This document shows, in pieces, positions 11,887 to 23,702 of a stretch of 64,000 bases of DNA. The translations under genes were made by a program, and so were the position numbers. The stretch spans positions 221,809,491-221,873,490 of the forward strand of contig CM056994.1 of assembly GCA_029891345.1 (NCBI GenBank), given 5' to 3'. The stretch comes from Dryococelus australis. Lineage: Eukaryota > Arthropoda > Insecta > Phasmatodea > Phasmatidae. How positions within the stretch are numbered: position 1 is the first letter of the stretch; every line of letters begins with the position of its first letter. Under the pieces are notes generated by a model. The model saw nothing but the letters and a program-made list of their open reading frames with translations. It made no database searches and was not told the origin of the DNA.

Positions 11887-12630
11887 ATGTACTTCTATTA
11901 AGTGTAATCACATTGCTCCCTTCCACAGGGATCTGATGGAGGTGTTTCTGTAGAACATTCTATTGTTGGAATTTAATAATCATGTTTAGTTTACAACATA
12001 CCAGATATAGAAGGTGGTTGTGTTATGATGACAACATAGTTCAATTGAACAACTATGATAAGTATAACTTGTCTTTCGCTCCTATCTGAGCACTCCGCCT
12101 TCTGTAGAGACTGTACTGTGTCAGACATTCTAGTAATTTGGACTGGTAATATATTGAAATAATTTGGAATGTTTTGTATGTGGGAACTTACATATGTACA
12201 CTGAGGATGTTCAGTGATTAGTAACTGTGGGATAATTGGGATATAATATGGGAATTGAATGGCTTCTGGAAATGTACAGAAATTTTTATAGTTATGAAAT
12301 TGGCATTTTCGGAAATGGCACCAAGGTATTATATCAATGATAAACGGTCTTGCACTGCATGTAGAAGTCGTGTAATATGAACATCAAAACCATACAGAAC
12401 ATAGTAACTAAGATAAAATAGCTGTAGAGAATACAAGCATAAGACAGGGTGTCCACCCATCTGGAAAACGTGGAAAAGTCGGGGAATTTCATGTGACAGG
12501 GAAGAGTTAGGGAATTTCATGCCATGGTTAAGTGTCAGGGAATTATTATTTAAGAGAAAATGTAAAAATTGTTGTATTGTTAAGATTTTAAAAATGTTTT
12601 TGATAATATATTATTAAAAGCTGCCAGTCA
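11887..12630. repeat. Dispersed repeat, copy B
   Basis: Homologous to 2318-2985. It has the same palindrome GTTCAATTGAAC (12,039-12,050) and the same TTTCGCTCCTATCTGAGCAC block. The right part contains CAGGGTGTCCACCCATCTGG followed by repeated GGGAATTTCATG units, a motif also echoed at 19,554 and 45,068. It abuts the 3' side of the copia relic. Confidence 0.8.
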
Positions 12631-12764
12631 TTGCCGTCCGGGCAGACGAGATAAGAGGCAGGCGACTGAGCAGTGGAAGCAACCTAACAGTTCAAGATAA
12701 TATTCTGCAAGACACTGCATGTCCTCGTTTGTGAAAGAATGCTACCAATTACTGACCTTGGCTC

Positions 12765-13300
12765 TCAGCGCAACTTGAAGTTTGTTGGACATTCCAGATG
12801 GTTGCCTTGACTGTATTTAAGTGGTACGGGCCTTGGGGCAGGGAGTTTTTTGAATTGGAGCACATGAATGGATGTCCATTTTAGACGTAAGAGCAGATTT
12901 AATGATGTAAGATCTGCAACAGAATCTGATAACAGAAAATCTACCCATACTAAGATATAGAGAGAACTTTTATGATACAAACAAGGATCTGTTTTGGATC
13001 TAACAAAACCCAGGTTGTTCAGTTAGGTATTGACATAGTCATTCCAAGCTTTTGGACTCTAAGACCACGTTCAGCAGCAACTGTGAGTAGGAATCGTAGC
13101 GTCATGCAGGCAACCGGGGCAAATATATCTTAATTTTCCATTGTAGGCTGTTTATAACTGCGAGTAACAAGTCTGGCTTGCATCTTAGTGGTTCCATCAA
13201 TGGCTTTAGTATAGAAGAACCAACTATTGTCAATGACAGGGACATCTGGAGGAATTTCAACCACTTCCCCAAGTTCTATTACTCAGTAGAGATTCTTAAT
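12765..13300 (-). pseudogene. pol: copia reverse transcriptase remnant
   Basis: Near 13,060-13,240 the minus strand reads a KAIDGTTKMQARLV block with a following FAPVA, matching the copia W-x-F-K...K-A-R-L-V-A...Y-x-P-V-A start of reverse transcriptase. Weaker downstream RT-like sequence reaches 12,765. The remainder of the domain and RNase H are not seen before repeat copy B. Confidence 0.65.
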
Positions 13301-13814
13301 TAATGGCTCGTCTCCAACCAACATCCTTGACTGCATCTTTATAACATTCAGGAGCATCACCAGATACTGACAAGGCCAAAACATTCACAGCAAAGTTGAG
13401 CTCGAAATCTTCCTAGTACTTTGGTTCCTGTTTCACCCTAGTGGATTCATTGCTCACTTCTTCAGGAGTAAAACCGTTGTAATCCATGTGGGTGTCTTCT
13501 CATGCAGAATTATGACCTACATCTTGGGTTTCAGTTCTTTCTCGAGTGACACCTTCAGGTGTTACAGTATGTCGAGCACTATCTGGTGGTGAGATTTCAG
13601 TATAACTAGGCTCATCAAAAATCACATTTCTTGCAAATTCAACTTCTTTTCAGGATTCCACAGTATATACCCATTATCACAATAACCTGAAAGAAACAAC
13701 CTTTTAGATTGGTCACAAAGGTATCCATTCCTATCCTCTTTATGAATGAATGAATACACAGAGCATCCAAGAACTGTTATTTTAGCTAGGTCAGGTTTAT
13801 GGTTGAGCCACCTT

Positions 13815-14965
13815 TCAGCTGGAGTAACTCCTTTTGGAAGAGTAGATGTCAGTCATATTACTGAGATAGATTGCTGTTATAATGATCTCTCCCCACATCT
13901 CCTTGCCAAAGTTACTATCCAGCAAGAGGCACCTGGTTTTCTCCAGAAGAGTTCGGTTCATCCTCTCCGCTACGCCATTTTGAGATGGATTTCTGGCCAT
14001 AGAATAACTTATGCATTCCTTTCACATCACAAAAACTCTTTATCTGACGATACATACTCACCTCCTCTCTCACACCTCAAATTTTTGATGTGGGCATTAA
14101 ACTTCGCCTCAACCATTGCTGTATACATTTTGAATTTTTCAAAGACTTGCACAAAAATGGCTGCAATGATCAATAAATGTCCCAAAATATTTAAACCCAT
14201 CATGCGTTGGGGAGTTATCTTTCCACACACATCAGTAGATACACATTAGTGTATTCTCTTAGCTTTTCGCTCCTCTGGTATAGTCTTAAGATATGGTAGC
14301 TTAGTCTGCTTACCTTTCAAACATACATGACATAATTCAATGGCATGCATAGAAGAATGCCCCATTTTCCTGTGCATTAGTTTACTTAACACATTCTTTA
14401 TTATAGCAGCATTCATATGCTCTGGAAGGAGATGCAGCTTTACTACATATAACATTCCAAAAACGTCTCCCAGCAGAATCTTGCTACCATACATAAATTT
14501 AACACCAGAGTTTTCAAAGATCACTTTACATTCTTTCGCTAGTAGCTTCTGGACAGAGAGTAAATTGAATAAGTACTCACAAACTAAAACAGCACTTATT
14601 TTAATGTGATCTTTATCAGAGAAACAAGAAATATTGTCCTTACTCACCGCTTTGTGACTCCCCAGCCTTATCCACACTGATGTCAAAATTCACATCACTG
14701 CCTTCACTTAGATATAGCCTTTAATGATATGACAACTTACACCACTATCTATAACAAAAAGCACTTTTGTTGACACACCTAATCATTGCAGACTGTCCAT
14801 TGTCTACATGGCTACATGTTGAACTCTCACTGTCCAATGATGTCAAAAAGGAAAATTTCAACCTTTTCATCTGTGGTTGCAGCTGTTTTCTTATACTTCA
14901 GTTTTGGACAATTAATTTTCATATGTCCCTGAGTTTTGCAATAAAAACACTTTCCATTAAAACTT
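13815..14965 (-). pseudogene. pol: copia zinc knuckle, pre-integrase and integrase remnant
   Basis: The nucleocapsid knuckle reads CFYCKTQGHMKINC (C-x2-C-x4-H-x4-C) near 14,900-14,960. Next come a NLLSVQKLL block and HRKMGH, the GAG-pre-integrase signature, near 14,350-14,560. Then come RCERGGEY and SQNGVAERMNRTLLE-type integrase core blocks within 13,815-14,130. Integrase inserts the element's DNA into the genome. The parts are in copia order and broken. Confidence 0.85.
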
Positions 14966-15149
14966 CTACCTGGAACAATACTGCCTTTAGTATGCCTGGA
15001 CTGTGAGTACTGACCAGATCTTCCTCTTGGTCTTCTGTACTATGCAAAAACATTGTGGATCAACATCTTTCTTTAGAAGTGTCTCTACTTCTGCCAACAG
15101 TGTGTTCTTCACATATACTCTGTTTCATATAACTTCAATAAGTTTTAAC

Positions 15150-16290
15150 CGTTCTCGAAAAGAAGCGCTGCCATGATGTATCCCTCTGCCACAGCTGTTC
15201 TGTCGGTGAAGAAAACTTTCTTTGTAAACAAACTATGTATTCAATGGCAAGCATTGAAAGACTTGACAACTTCTGTCCAGTAATTAGGCTACTATAGCTG
15301 GTTGCCATTCCCAACTGTTTTATTTTTGTTATGATCGCATAATATACTAGTTAAGGTTGTTTTATTTTATTGGTGGAGTGGGGAAGTATAGGTTAATGTC
15401 TTTCATGATACATTATTTTTTTGTGGTTCTTCTTATGAGAGAGTGGTGATTGGAACAGATTGTTTTGACGATGCAGTGAAAAAGTTTGTTCGTACGGGAA
15501 TAGCATTCAATTTGCGATAAATGTGTCAATGTTCGTACCGATGCAAGAAAAATGCTCAACGGATAAATATCATTGCATTTTTATATAATGAACTACACTA
15601 ACAGGGTGCTTATTTAAGGCCTTGTACATTGGAAAATGCCCACTGGAACAAAATGCAATAAATATGTCACTGTTAATACAGATGTGTGAAATGCACATTG
15701 TAAACATGTTACGCAAATTTAACTTCTACGTAAAAATTATTGGTTTCAATCAAAGTCCAAATACATTTCAAATATTCTAACAACAATTTAAGAAAACATT
15801 ATTTACAAAACACACAAACTTACTGTTCACTTTGTAATTCCTAAACACATATCAAACTTTCATTAATCACTTGTTGGCTACTGATATGAAATAATTTATT
15901 TGCTGATTTACGCAATTAACAAAACACTTGAAACCAACAAATTCCCATATCACAACAAAAATAATTTTTCGGAATGGTCACAGAAATACGTAAATACATT
16001 GCAAAATAAATTAACTGCATTATAATATTGTGACACCATCAGCATATAGATGAATTATGACTGAAGTGAACACAATGGCAACGGCTTTGCACCGAGCGGG
16101 TGGAGACCATAGACTGACAACAGACTCAACGGAGGTTGGTGGAAACGTTTCACATAACAGTGGTGTTCGCATGCTCTATCATAATATTTATAAATATTTT
16201 TAAAGCCCCTGCTCTATAATTCAGAAAAATTGTGCATTAGTCTATGAGCATAATTTTAACTATAAATGTAATTATCATTAATTTTCCACA
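15150..16290. other. Non-coding stretch inside the copia relic, possible insertion
   Basis: It lies between the gag start and the zinc-knuckle region. It is AT-rich and has no copia similarity that can be read. It may be a later insertion of a nonautonomous element. Terminal repeats or a target duplication could not be defined. Confidence 0.4.
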
Positions 16291-16299
16291 GTGTAATTT

Positions 16300-17023
16300 T
16301 CAATTCAGAGTACTATTTTCTTTTGCAATCATCTCCAAGAGCACCAACATAACATGCATCCTGTAATAACCATCAGCTGGCACAGTACTTTGGAAATGGG
16401 GACGTTTGTTTACATGCCGTGTAGGTTGGTCACAACGTCTGTCAAATTTTATTGAAGCTATATGAAACAGAGTATACTCCAGACTAACTGCAGACTTATC
16501 TTTGTTATACAAAATGTCCATAGCAGAAACAACACTATCGAAATCAGACGACGTTGGCTACCAGCAATTGATCAATCATTTCATCTTCATCAAGCTTCCC
16601 ACCAATCACCTTGACTTCTGAAGCTATTGATTCGAATTGCTGCAAAAATTCTTTTAGAGGCTTTTCCTTCTTGTACTCCAGTTTTCGTCAAGCTTTCTGT
16701 GCAGTAACCATGGATTTCATTCCCCATTTTTCATATGTAATCGCTAGAGTTTCCACAGTTTCTTTTGCAGTATTTTTTCCCATTATCATCAGCAAAATGA
16801 AGTCCATCAGTCCTTGAACGAGAATGTTTCTTGCTTTGACATCTTCTTGCTTAAACTTTTTAATATCAGCTTCTGTAGTCGGAGGCTCAGTTGACAAAAC
16901 ATGTAACACTCCATTCTGTTCAAGCAATAACTTCATCCGGTAGCACCAGTTTCTGAGGTTCACATAATCAAACGGTTTAATTCCAAATGGTATGTTTACA
17001 TTTGCCACACTTGCCATACTCAT
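16300..17023 (-). pseudogene. gag: copia gag remnant
   Basis: An ATG at 17,023 opens MSMASVANVNIPFG, followed by NLRNWCYRMKLLLEQNG. The N-W-x-x-W/C-R-M-x-x-L-L pattern is typical of copia-type Gag, which builds the virus-like particle. Further gag-like sequence runs to about 16,300. It is part of the broken copia element described separately. Confidence 0.75.
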
Positions 17024-17030
17024 AAACTAT

Positions 17031-18984
17031 GTGGTAAAACAGAAACTGTACACCAAAAATGGTCATATGCACATGTTACTTGTAGCCTCTAACCTAAAAC
17101 TGCATATTTCCCATAAAATGAGCTTGATTGGAACTGTCACCAATAGTAACTACCAATAACATATTCTCTTTTGTTTATTTCTGGATAACAACCACAGAAG
17201 TTTTGTAATGTTTATAGTAAAAATAGAAATTTATATAATTTATAATTTTAAAATTATCTGAGATCAATTGAACTGATAAATTTTTTTTAAAACGCTCTAC
17301 CAACTATATGTACAGACCTTAATTTCTTTGGTACGAATGTAGCAACATAAACTATTATTATTATCATATCAATTGTAGCCAGGCCACTGTGCTTTTGTGT
17401 TTTGTATGTGCTTATTGCCATAACTGTGAATGTGTTAGGTATGTGTCCATTGTAGCGCAGCCCTTATTGAAAGGTAGCTCGTACAGCTTCTTTAGAAATA
17501 CTTGATTTAACACATACACTGCATAATGTAATCTAACCTTTAGAAAACATACATTCGCAAGTAAACAGGAAGTCTGCGGTGACTATGCTGTGTAATTTAG
17601 TCAAATTAAATGCCTACAATATTTTTGCGGCCAATGTGGCAGATATAATAAACAATTAGTCCTACTCAAGTATGTGTACTAGCTTCATTGATATTTCTCA
17701 AAAGTAGTCAGTTTGTTTAAACATGGAATTATTTTATATCTGTTTGCAAGCATTACGAAATAAAACAATTACACTTGCATCAAGAAAGAATGTCTGCAAC
17801 AAGCACAGCTATAGGTCTATTCTGAACTAAACAAGCTTCAAGATTGTACAGTTTATTTGTTTGAACATCTTTGGTGTGGCATCAAACTGTGACTTTTTTG
17901 TTACAAATATTAAGACTTGCAACACTGTAACTTGGGATGAATAATTACATGAACGCAAGTTTGAGGTTAGGCCTACATTACAAAACACAGTGATATAAAA
18001 ATGTGTGAAATTAACGTATAATTATTGATGGCAAAATTTGCACTTGTTGTCAAGGATGATTTAAGAAAGGTTACATGGCTGGGCGTAGATAAGTACAGAT
18101 GTTTTGGGGTTAGGCCTACATGACAAAACATCACAGTGATATAATGTGTCAAATTAACGTATAATTATTGATGGCGGCAAAATGTGCACATGTTAAAACA
18201 TAGCTGGTTACAGATAAGCTGAATAATAAAACACAACTACTTCCAGCTTCCAAATTTGCAGCTTGCCTCACAACCACGCACACGCAAAGCCAAGCAACAA
18301 GCATGTAGGAACCTCATAAAAATGTATAAAATAAACCTTATAACAACTTTGTCGTAAATTTAAACATTACAATTGCAATACAGCGTTATTCTTAGAACTA
18401 CTTTTCAAATTTCACTGCCAACATAACTGGTGTGTTCATCCCCAGCCTGTGCAGTGACACACATGGTTATACATACGAACTGGCAGGCAGTGGTTTTTTT
18501 TTCACAAAGTTTATTTCTAGAGTGCTCACTTTATCATGAACGTCTTTTATAATTGTGTACTCAGTGTTTGGCTATGAATATAAATATGTAAATATTTTTA
18601 TTTGATAGAATATCAATAAGTAATACTTCCTTTGTGTTGTTGGCTTAAAAATGGTGCATAATGAATACTGCACTACGCATCACATGCCGCATGTTCCTTT
18701 TAGGGTTAACATTACTCTTTTGAGATGCCTAATTTTTATTTCATTTTCAGGTAAATATTTGTAGAATTATGTTGTTAAATGTATTAGAATAATTTTTGAA
18801 AGGTGTTTTGTTGGTAATATATTTGTGGTGTTATGATGATGATACATTCGATTTTCAATTGTTTGTTCCTATTATTTACATTTTACCATGTTTCCCCTTT
18901 CATTATTTTGGTCCCGTCACAATTCCCATATAAACAACTTTAATTGCTGACATATTGTATGGTTACTCTTTGTTTTCCTGCAAC
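17031..18984. other. AT-rich intergenic DNA with a local duplication
   Basis: No gene is recognised. Two related segments, about 17,964-18,042 and 18,109-18,196, share GGTTAGGCCTACAT and AATTAACGTATAATTATTGA. They form a spaced direct repeat of about 80 bases with a 67-base gap. Confidence 0.6.
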
Positions 18985-19480
18985 ATGCATTCAAAATGGA
19001 CAGTACATTTGCCAAGGATTGTGCCCTTCAATTGTTTTTGTACACTGTGAATTCAAAACAACTCTGATTGCTGACAACTGGTGTTATCTGTAGTGTTGTT
19101 TACATCCTGTAGCAGTTTTTTATCTTCTATTGGATTCACGTGTTTTCTTCTTACACTGGTACGTTCGTGACAGAGAGAACAAATTGCACAAGCTGTGACA
19201 CGATGGGACCATCTATGATCTTGTTGTTATAAATGAAATTTTGTTAAAGGGAATAGACGTGGCTGTATTTTAACAGAAGTGATTATTATCAGAAACTGTC
19301 GGTTGCAGGTTTAATTAGTATCATATGGGTTTAAGTGATTATTTAACCATAGTTTATGAATAAGTTGTTTTTAATCACATTTTTAGGCTGATTTAAACAA
19401 CCGTGCATTTTAGGGTTGCGTACATTATTTCTCTGGTCTGAAATTTCAAGTCCATATCCATTTTTCCTGCGTGCTCCTAC
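18985..19480. repeat. Dispersed repeat pair, member 1
   Basis: Similar to about 33,085-33,810. Both carry GTACATTTGCCAAGGATTG-like openings, a GCTGACAACTGGTG/GACAGCTGGTG block, GTTTACATCC(T/A)GTA-like sequence and TTATTATC(A/G)GAAACT. No coding content is seen. It is probably an old nonautonomous DNA element. Confidence 0.6.
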
Positions 19481-19553
19481 CCCCCTTCCTCCTGTAACCA
19501 TCCTAACTGAGCTAATTTTTGTGAATTCACTGGTTATGTATTTATTACAGGGT

Positions 19554-19640
19554 GTCTACTGACCGGGAAAACAAGGAAAAACTGGAATTGTACAGGAATT
19601 CCACTGCCCTGGAAATTACGGGAGTTTTATGGGATTTTAG
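19554..19640. repeat. CAGGGTGTC-type repeat fragment
   Basis: Starts ACAGGGTGTCTACTGACCGG and continues with GGAAAA/GGAATT units. The same motif opens fragments at about 12,450 and 45,068. It is a short interspersed fragment of unknown class. Confidence 0.45.
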
Positions 19641-21114
19641 TCGGATGTCCTGTAATTGTTTCCCTTCTTTCCGAAATTCTATAATGTGGTCATGAAAGCC
19701 AAAATGCTTGATGGCGAAGCAGCCTCGCTCGTGAATCTTGTGATTAGAAAATCAACTGATGTTTACTGCTGACATTGACTGTGCCTGTCACTCGTTACTG
19801 ATAACACACAGTTAAATACATGCGTATCGGTCGGATAAATGGACATGCCCAACTGAACTGTGGCCGTGGGCTGTCATACCAGTCGACATGCAATTGTGTT
19901 TCGTAACGTATGATACAGTGACTATTAAAGTGCATCCATCTGGTAGCTACGTTCATAATCTGCAATCACGTGGCAAACGGACAATAATATTTGAGTTTTT
20001 TTTTTGTCTTGGAAAACAGTGGTTCTTAGATTATTAAAAATTCATTGCATTTATTATTCTTGGAGCATTAATGGATGATAGGAATGAATAACTATCTTCC
20101 ATCAGTGCTCCAAGTATAATCAAGGCAATAGATATCTTAAAAAAAGAAAATAGTAAGGCGTTCAAAATAGTTTGTTTTCTCGAGCCGAAAATTTGGTTAA
20201 ACAGTCTTCCTTTTAAGGGTGCGTTATCCAATACTTGTATTTTGATTGTCACGAGTCCAAAGTGCACAGGTGTGATTATGGTGGAGTAGACATGTGCATT
20301 GCATGCCACACTGCCTCTGTACAAACCACTAAAACTGGTGTGCAGTCTTTCTGTCTGCAACTTGCCTCTGTGGCGTCAAGCAGCGACTGTATGGTGTAAT
20401 AATAAAGGCTAATATATGCTACACAGCCTCCAAGACTTAAACACCTGTGTTCACCAATCTCCGGACATGAAAAGTTTCATAAATCCCAATTTAAACATGT
20501 AATACAACTAGAAATGGAGCAGTTTTAAAATAAAATTTACTTAACAAGCACGAAATGGTAATATGTTGTAGACTTAAAGGTTTGAAGGTTAAACAAGTAA
20601 ATTTCCACCACAAGTTTTCCCTGTATTGCAAACAGATACTGATAATAACCATCCCCATGCACTGCCTCCCCCCCCCCCCCCCCCCCCCCCTTTTCATCTT
20701 TTCTTACCTTTACCTCCGCTTGGCAGCTGTCAAAACATTTTCCTATTCTCCCATTTCAGCATTTCCTTTCTTCTCCAGGCTATTGTTTGTCAGCTGATAT
20801 GGGAGGAAGACAGTAGCATTCCAAGCCTGTACAAAAAAAAAATAGCTTGGCAACTACCTGCGTGAAACACCTACTATAGGCTGTTCACTGTAAACTGACC
20901 TCTTTTTAGGGCCCTTCTAAATTTTTGCTTTCGGCCAGTTTCTATCTTCCTGCTGCTTTTTATTATAAACATTGCAATCTGACCAATAAACCCAGTGTAT
21001 ACGTTTCACCACTCTCAAAAGTTAACGCCTAGGACTGCATGAATATATATTTATTTGTGTTTAATGCCTGTTGTGAGGGCCTTAAAAAGTGCTCACTTTA
21101 CGGATAATAACCTA
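19641..21114. other. Intergenic, repeats only
   Basis: No gene is recognised. It contains an imperfect hairpin at 20,041-20,128 (arms around CTTGGAGCA(T/C)T), a 23-base C run at 20,668-20,690, and a segment at 20,518-20,875. That segment shares AGCAGTTTTAAAATAAAA and GCTTGGCAACTACCTGC with 24,548-24,835. A proline-rich open frame over the C run is a composition artefact. Confidence 0.5.
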
Positions 21115-21915
21115 TCTATACTAATATTATAAAGAGGTAGTGTTTGTAACTTTGTGTGTTTGGATGTAGGAGGTAATCTTCGAAACTACTCATCCGATTT
21201 TAAAAATTCTTTCACCAGTAGAATGCTACGTTATCACTGAGTGTCATAGGCTATATTTTATTTTAAAAATCAATTGGGATCCCTACTAAAACTCCAATAA
21301 TGTAACCCAAAGTGTAAATAAATGACCTATAAAATTCCTTACATTGCGTGCGCTGCGAAAACTATTGATAGAACAAAATAATGTACTACGGCTTTGCAGA
21401 ACACATCATCTACAAAAAGTGTCGCGACACCATATGTCTAACTATTATAGTTATGTCACAATAACTATTTTATTTTAAAAACTGAATTAAAACGCCGCCG
21501 CTAGAAAAGGCACTTTATTTGTGCCTTGGTATTAATCCTTATCAAAATTAATTACTTCACATTCAAGACTGGTTCAATACCTGTATATTACTTTTTGAAT
21601 TATTCAATTCGGACATTCCATTCAAAAGATGTCATGAGTTTAAAAGTGTATCATTTAATAAAAATAATTAAAATCGTTAGATGATGTTTAACTGGTCATA
21701 TTATCAACAATTTATTAATTCTTATAAAAATAAGCACGTTTATCGGCACCATTACTAAATACATGTGATTTTTGCTTTTTACTGCATATTATTTGGACGT
21801 ATTGTTAAAGAGATAATGCGATATCAATAAAGCACGCCGCGCAGCAAGGCCACACCGTGAAGCTACCGGTGAGCGCAAGGTCAACGTTCTCAACGCATAC
21901 GACTGCAAGGCAGGT

Positions 21916-22028
21916 AGTGCAGCCAGATCGTGGGTAAAAAATGCCCCCACTTTGTGCCGTTTTCAATGTGCTTAGGCGAGACTGTCCCACAGAGTGGGGG
22001 TACGTTTTACCCACGATCTGGCTGCACT
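21916..22028. repeat. Inverted repeat inside the Helitron, perfect 24-base arms
   Basis: 21,916-21,939 and 22,005-22,028 are exact reverse complements (left arm opens AGTGCAGCCAGATCG). Inner bases also pair partly through CCCCCACTTT and AGAGTGGGGG. The perfect match in a decayed element suggests a recent insertion or a structure kept by gene conversion. Confidence 0.95.
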
Positions 22029-22174
22029 GGCAGGTACCCGTGTGTCGCAGTCACGTTGTTGGTGCCGTACACAGCTCACAGCATGTTTTATTTTCCGAAT
22101 CTGTCCATCCTCATTTCATTTATTGTATTAACTTAATACTAATGTCTATCTGCTCATACATTCGCATGCAATGT

Positions 22175-22318
22175 ATGGTGGTACGAAAAGAGTGTTTTTC
22201 CCATGGCCAACTATATGTTGGTTTATCGCGAGTTGGAAGTCCCGAGAAACAGTACATTTTGCTACCAAACAATAACAGGATGCCAAACATTGTCTACAGA
22301 GAATGTCTTAGCCAATAA
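22175..22318 (+). pseudogene. Helitron Pif1-like helicase, C-terminal scrap
   Basis: The frame reads CFSHGQLYVGLSRVGSPEKQ and then PNIVYRECL before a stop. This is the last helicase motif and tail of Helitron Rep/helicase proteins (family pattern F-x-H-G-Q-L-Y-V-A-L-S-R-V and N-V-V-Y-x-E-V-L). Rep nuclease and the rest of the helicase are absent between the element's ends. It lies about 250 bases before the 3' terminus, the place where autonomous Helitrons end their gene. Confidence 0.85.
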
Positions 22319-22571
22319 CATATTAAATACTTCTATCTCAGATAAATTGCATTGTAATATAATGTATATTAATATGAAAAATGATAAAAAAGTAAAAAAA
22401 AATATCAAATAAAAATAGCAAAAAACTTTAAATTATAAATTATTTAATTAATCATTAAATTATAATGTGCTTTTTTAATGCTTTAGGAGAGTTTACCCAA
22501 CCTAATTAAAGCCGGGTTAAGCAGTTTTTTTATCTTAATTGCACCCGTCCGAAGCCGGGGCGGGTTGCTGG

Positions 22572-23702
22572 TACACAATATCCGTATGGGCATTGGTAGT
22601 TGATCCACACTTTCTCTGATGCCGTTTTGAGCATTAGATACCTGTTGACGGTACCAAGTCGTGTTATTCAATACAAAACGACTCAGATGATTTCTTCCAG
22701 GTTAAAATATTTATGGCAAGCGATTTTTTTTTTTTTTTGAACCCATGTCCTTTCACCAACTTGATTCTTCACTGAAGCAAGATTTTTCAATTAAGTGGAT
22801 GGTTTAGAAAGCGAAATATTGTACGCTCGTGCGCTGCCTTGTCTTACACATCTTTCATTTTTATCCACTTTCTTAATTATTACAAATTTTTAAAAATATA
22901 TTTTTTGTATTGTCCTTTTGCTTACTTCCACTCATTTTATTTCAAATGTAATAAAGACCTAAGCGTCACACGAAAATATATTTGACATTATGACATACAA
23001 CTTCTGTACCTCTCATTCTTTCATGTTTCTTATAAATAAGGTCGGATAAAAAAAAAGATACAACTAGGCAGGAAACGGCAGCGTGACTGCACGGGAGATT
23101 ATTTACGGAAGGGGGGGGGGGCAGCTCTTGTTACGTGCAGCCACCTGCCAACAAACGTACAAGGTGGCAGTGTGTGTCGTCGCATATGACTTACTGATAC
23201 GCGTACATAAAGCGTATGCAGCACAGAACAATTATGTTTTCTCTCCCCCTACAAAAAAGATGTTTATTTTATTAAATCATAATTTGTATGACAGGACAAC
23301 TTTGGATTTCACAAACATGTCCACTTGATTAAATAAACTTTATTCTATCAGTATTGACTTATTAATTAGTAAACAAATCCATCCCATCTTATATTGTCAC
23401 TGACTGCATTAGATGTATGCAGAGGAAAAGGCAGACCATAAGTTTATTTTATGTGGAACGTGTTAATAGGTATTTAGGTGTTAATAGATATTTTTCTTTT
23501 ATGAATTATTCATCCGTGTATTTGTGTAAACTGTATTTGAAATAATGAAGAAATGCATGTTAATTTTACTAATGTTTGTTTTGTACTTTTCTGTGGGCAT
23601 CATTAAGGGTATTTGAAAGCTGCAGATGTGCCGGGTTTTTTCATTCCTGTATGGGAATGTACAGGAATTTTACAGGAATTCTGTGAGCCAACTTGGCTAG
23701 AT
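22572..23702. other. Intergenic, no gene seen
   Basis: AT-rich with a T run near 22,725 and an 11-base G run at 23,111-23,121. A block near 23,634-23,680 repeats ACAGGAATT units related to the CAGGGTGTC family. Confidence 0.5.

Larger units (their letters stand above)
12765..17023 (-). mobile_element. Ty1/copia LTR retrotransposon, broken
   Basis: Minus-strand copia-order parts are visible: gag (about 16,300-17,023), zinc knuckle (near 14,900-14,960), a GAG-pre-integrase region and integrase (13,815-14,690), then reverse transcriptase pieces (about 12,765-13,300). Integrase before reverse transcriptase is diagnostic of copia. No LTR pair could be recognised. The element is broken at many points (roughly ten or more) and looks old. 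About 1.1 kb at 15,150-16,290 lacks coding similarity and may be a nested insertion. Confidence 0.85.
21115..22571 (+). mobile_element. Short Helitron with both ends recognisable
   Basis: The 5' end TCTATACTAATATTATAAAG (from 21,115) follows an A. The 3' end has a GC-rich hairpin near 22,542-22,564 (ACCCGTCC/GGGCGGGT) and closes CTGG at 22,571, followed by T. A|TC...CTRR|T insertion and a 3' hairpin define Helitrons, which move by rolling-circle replication without target duplication. Only a C-terminal helicase scrap remains inside, so this 1,457-base copy is nonautonomous. Confidence 0.85.

Noticed and set aside
20626-20865. Proline-rich protein
   Set aside because: It is created by the 23-base C run; both frames across the run are equally proline- or glycine-rich.
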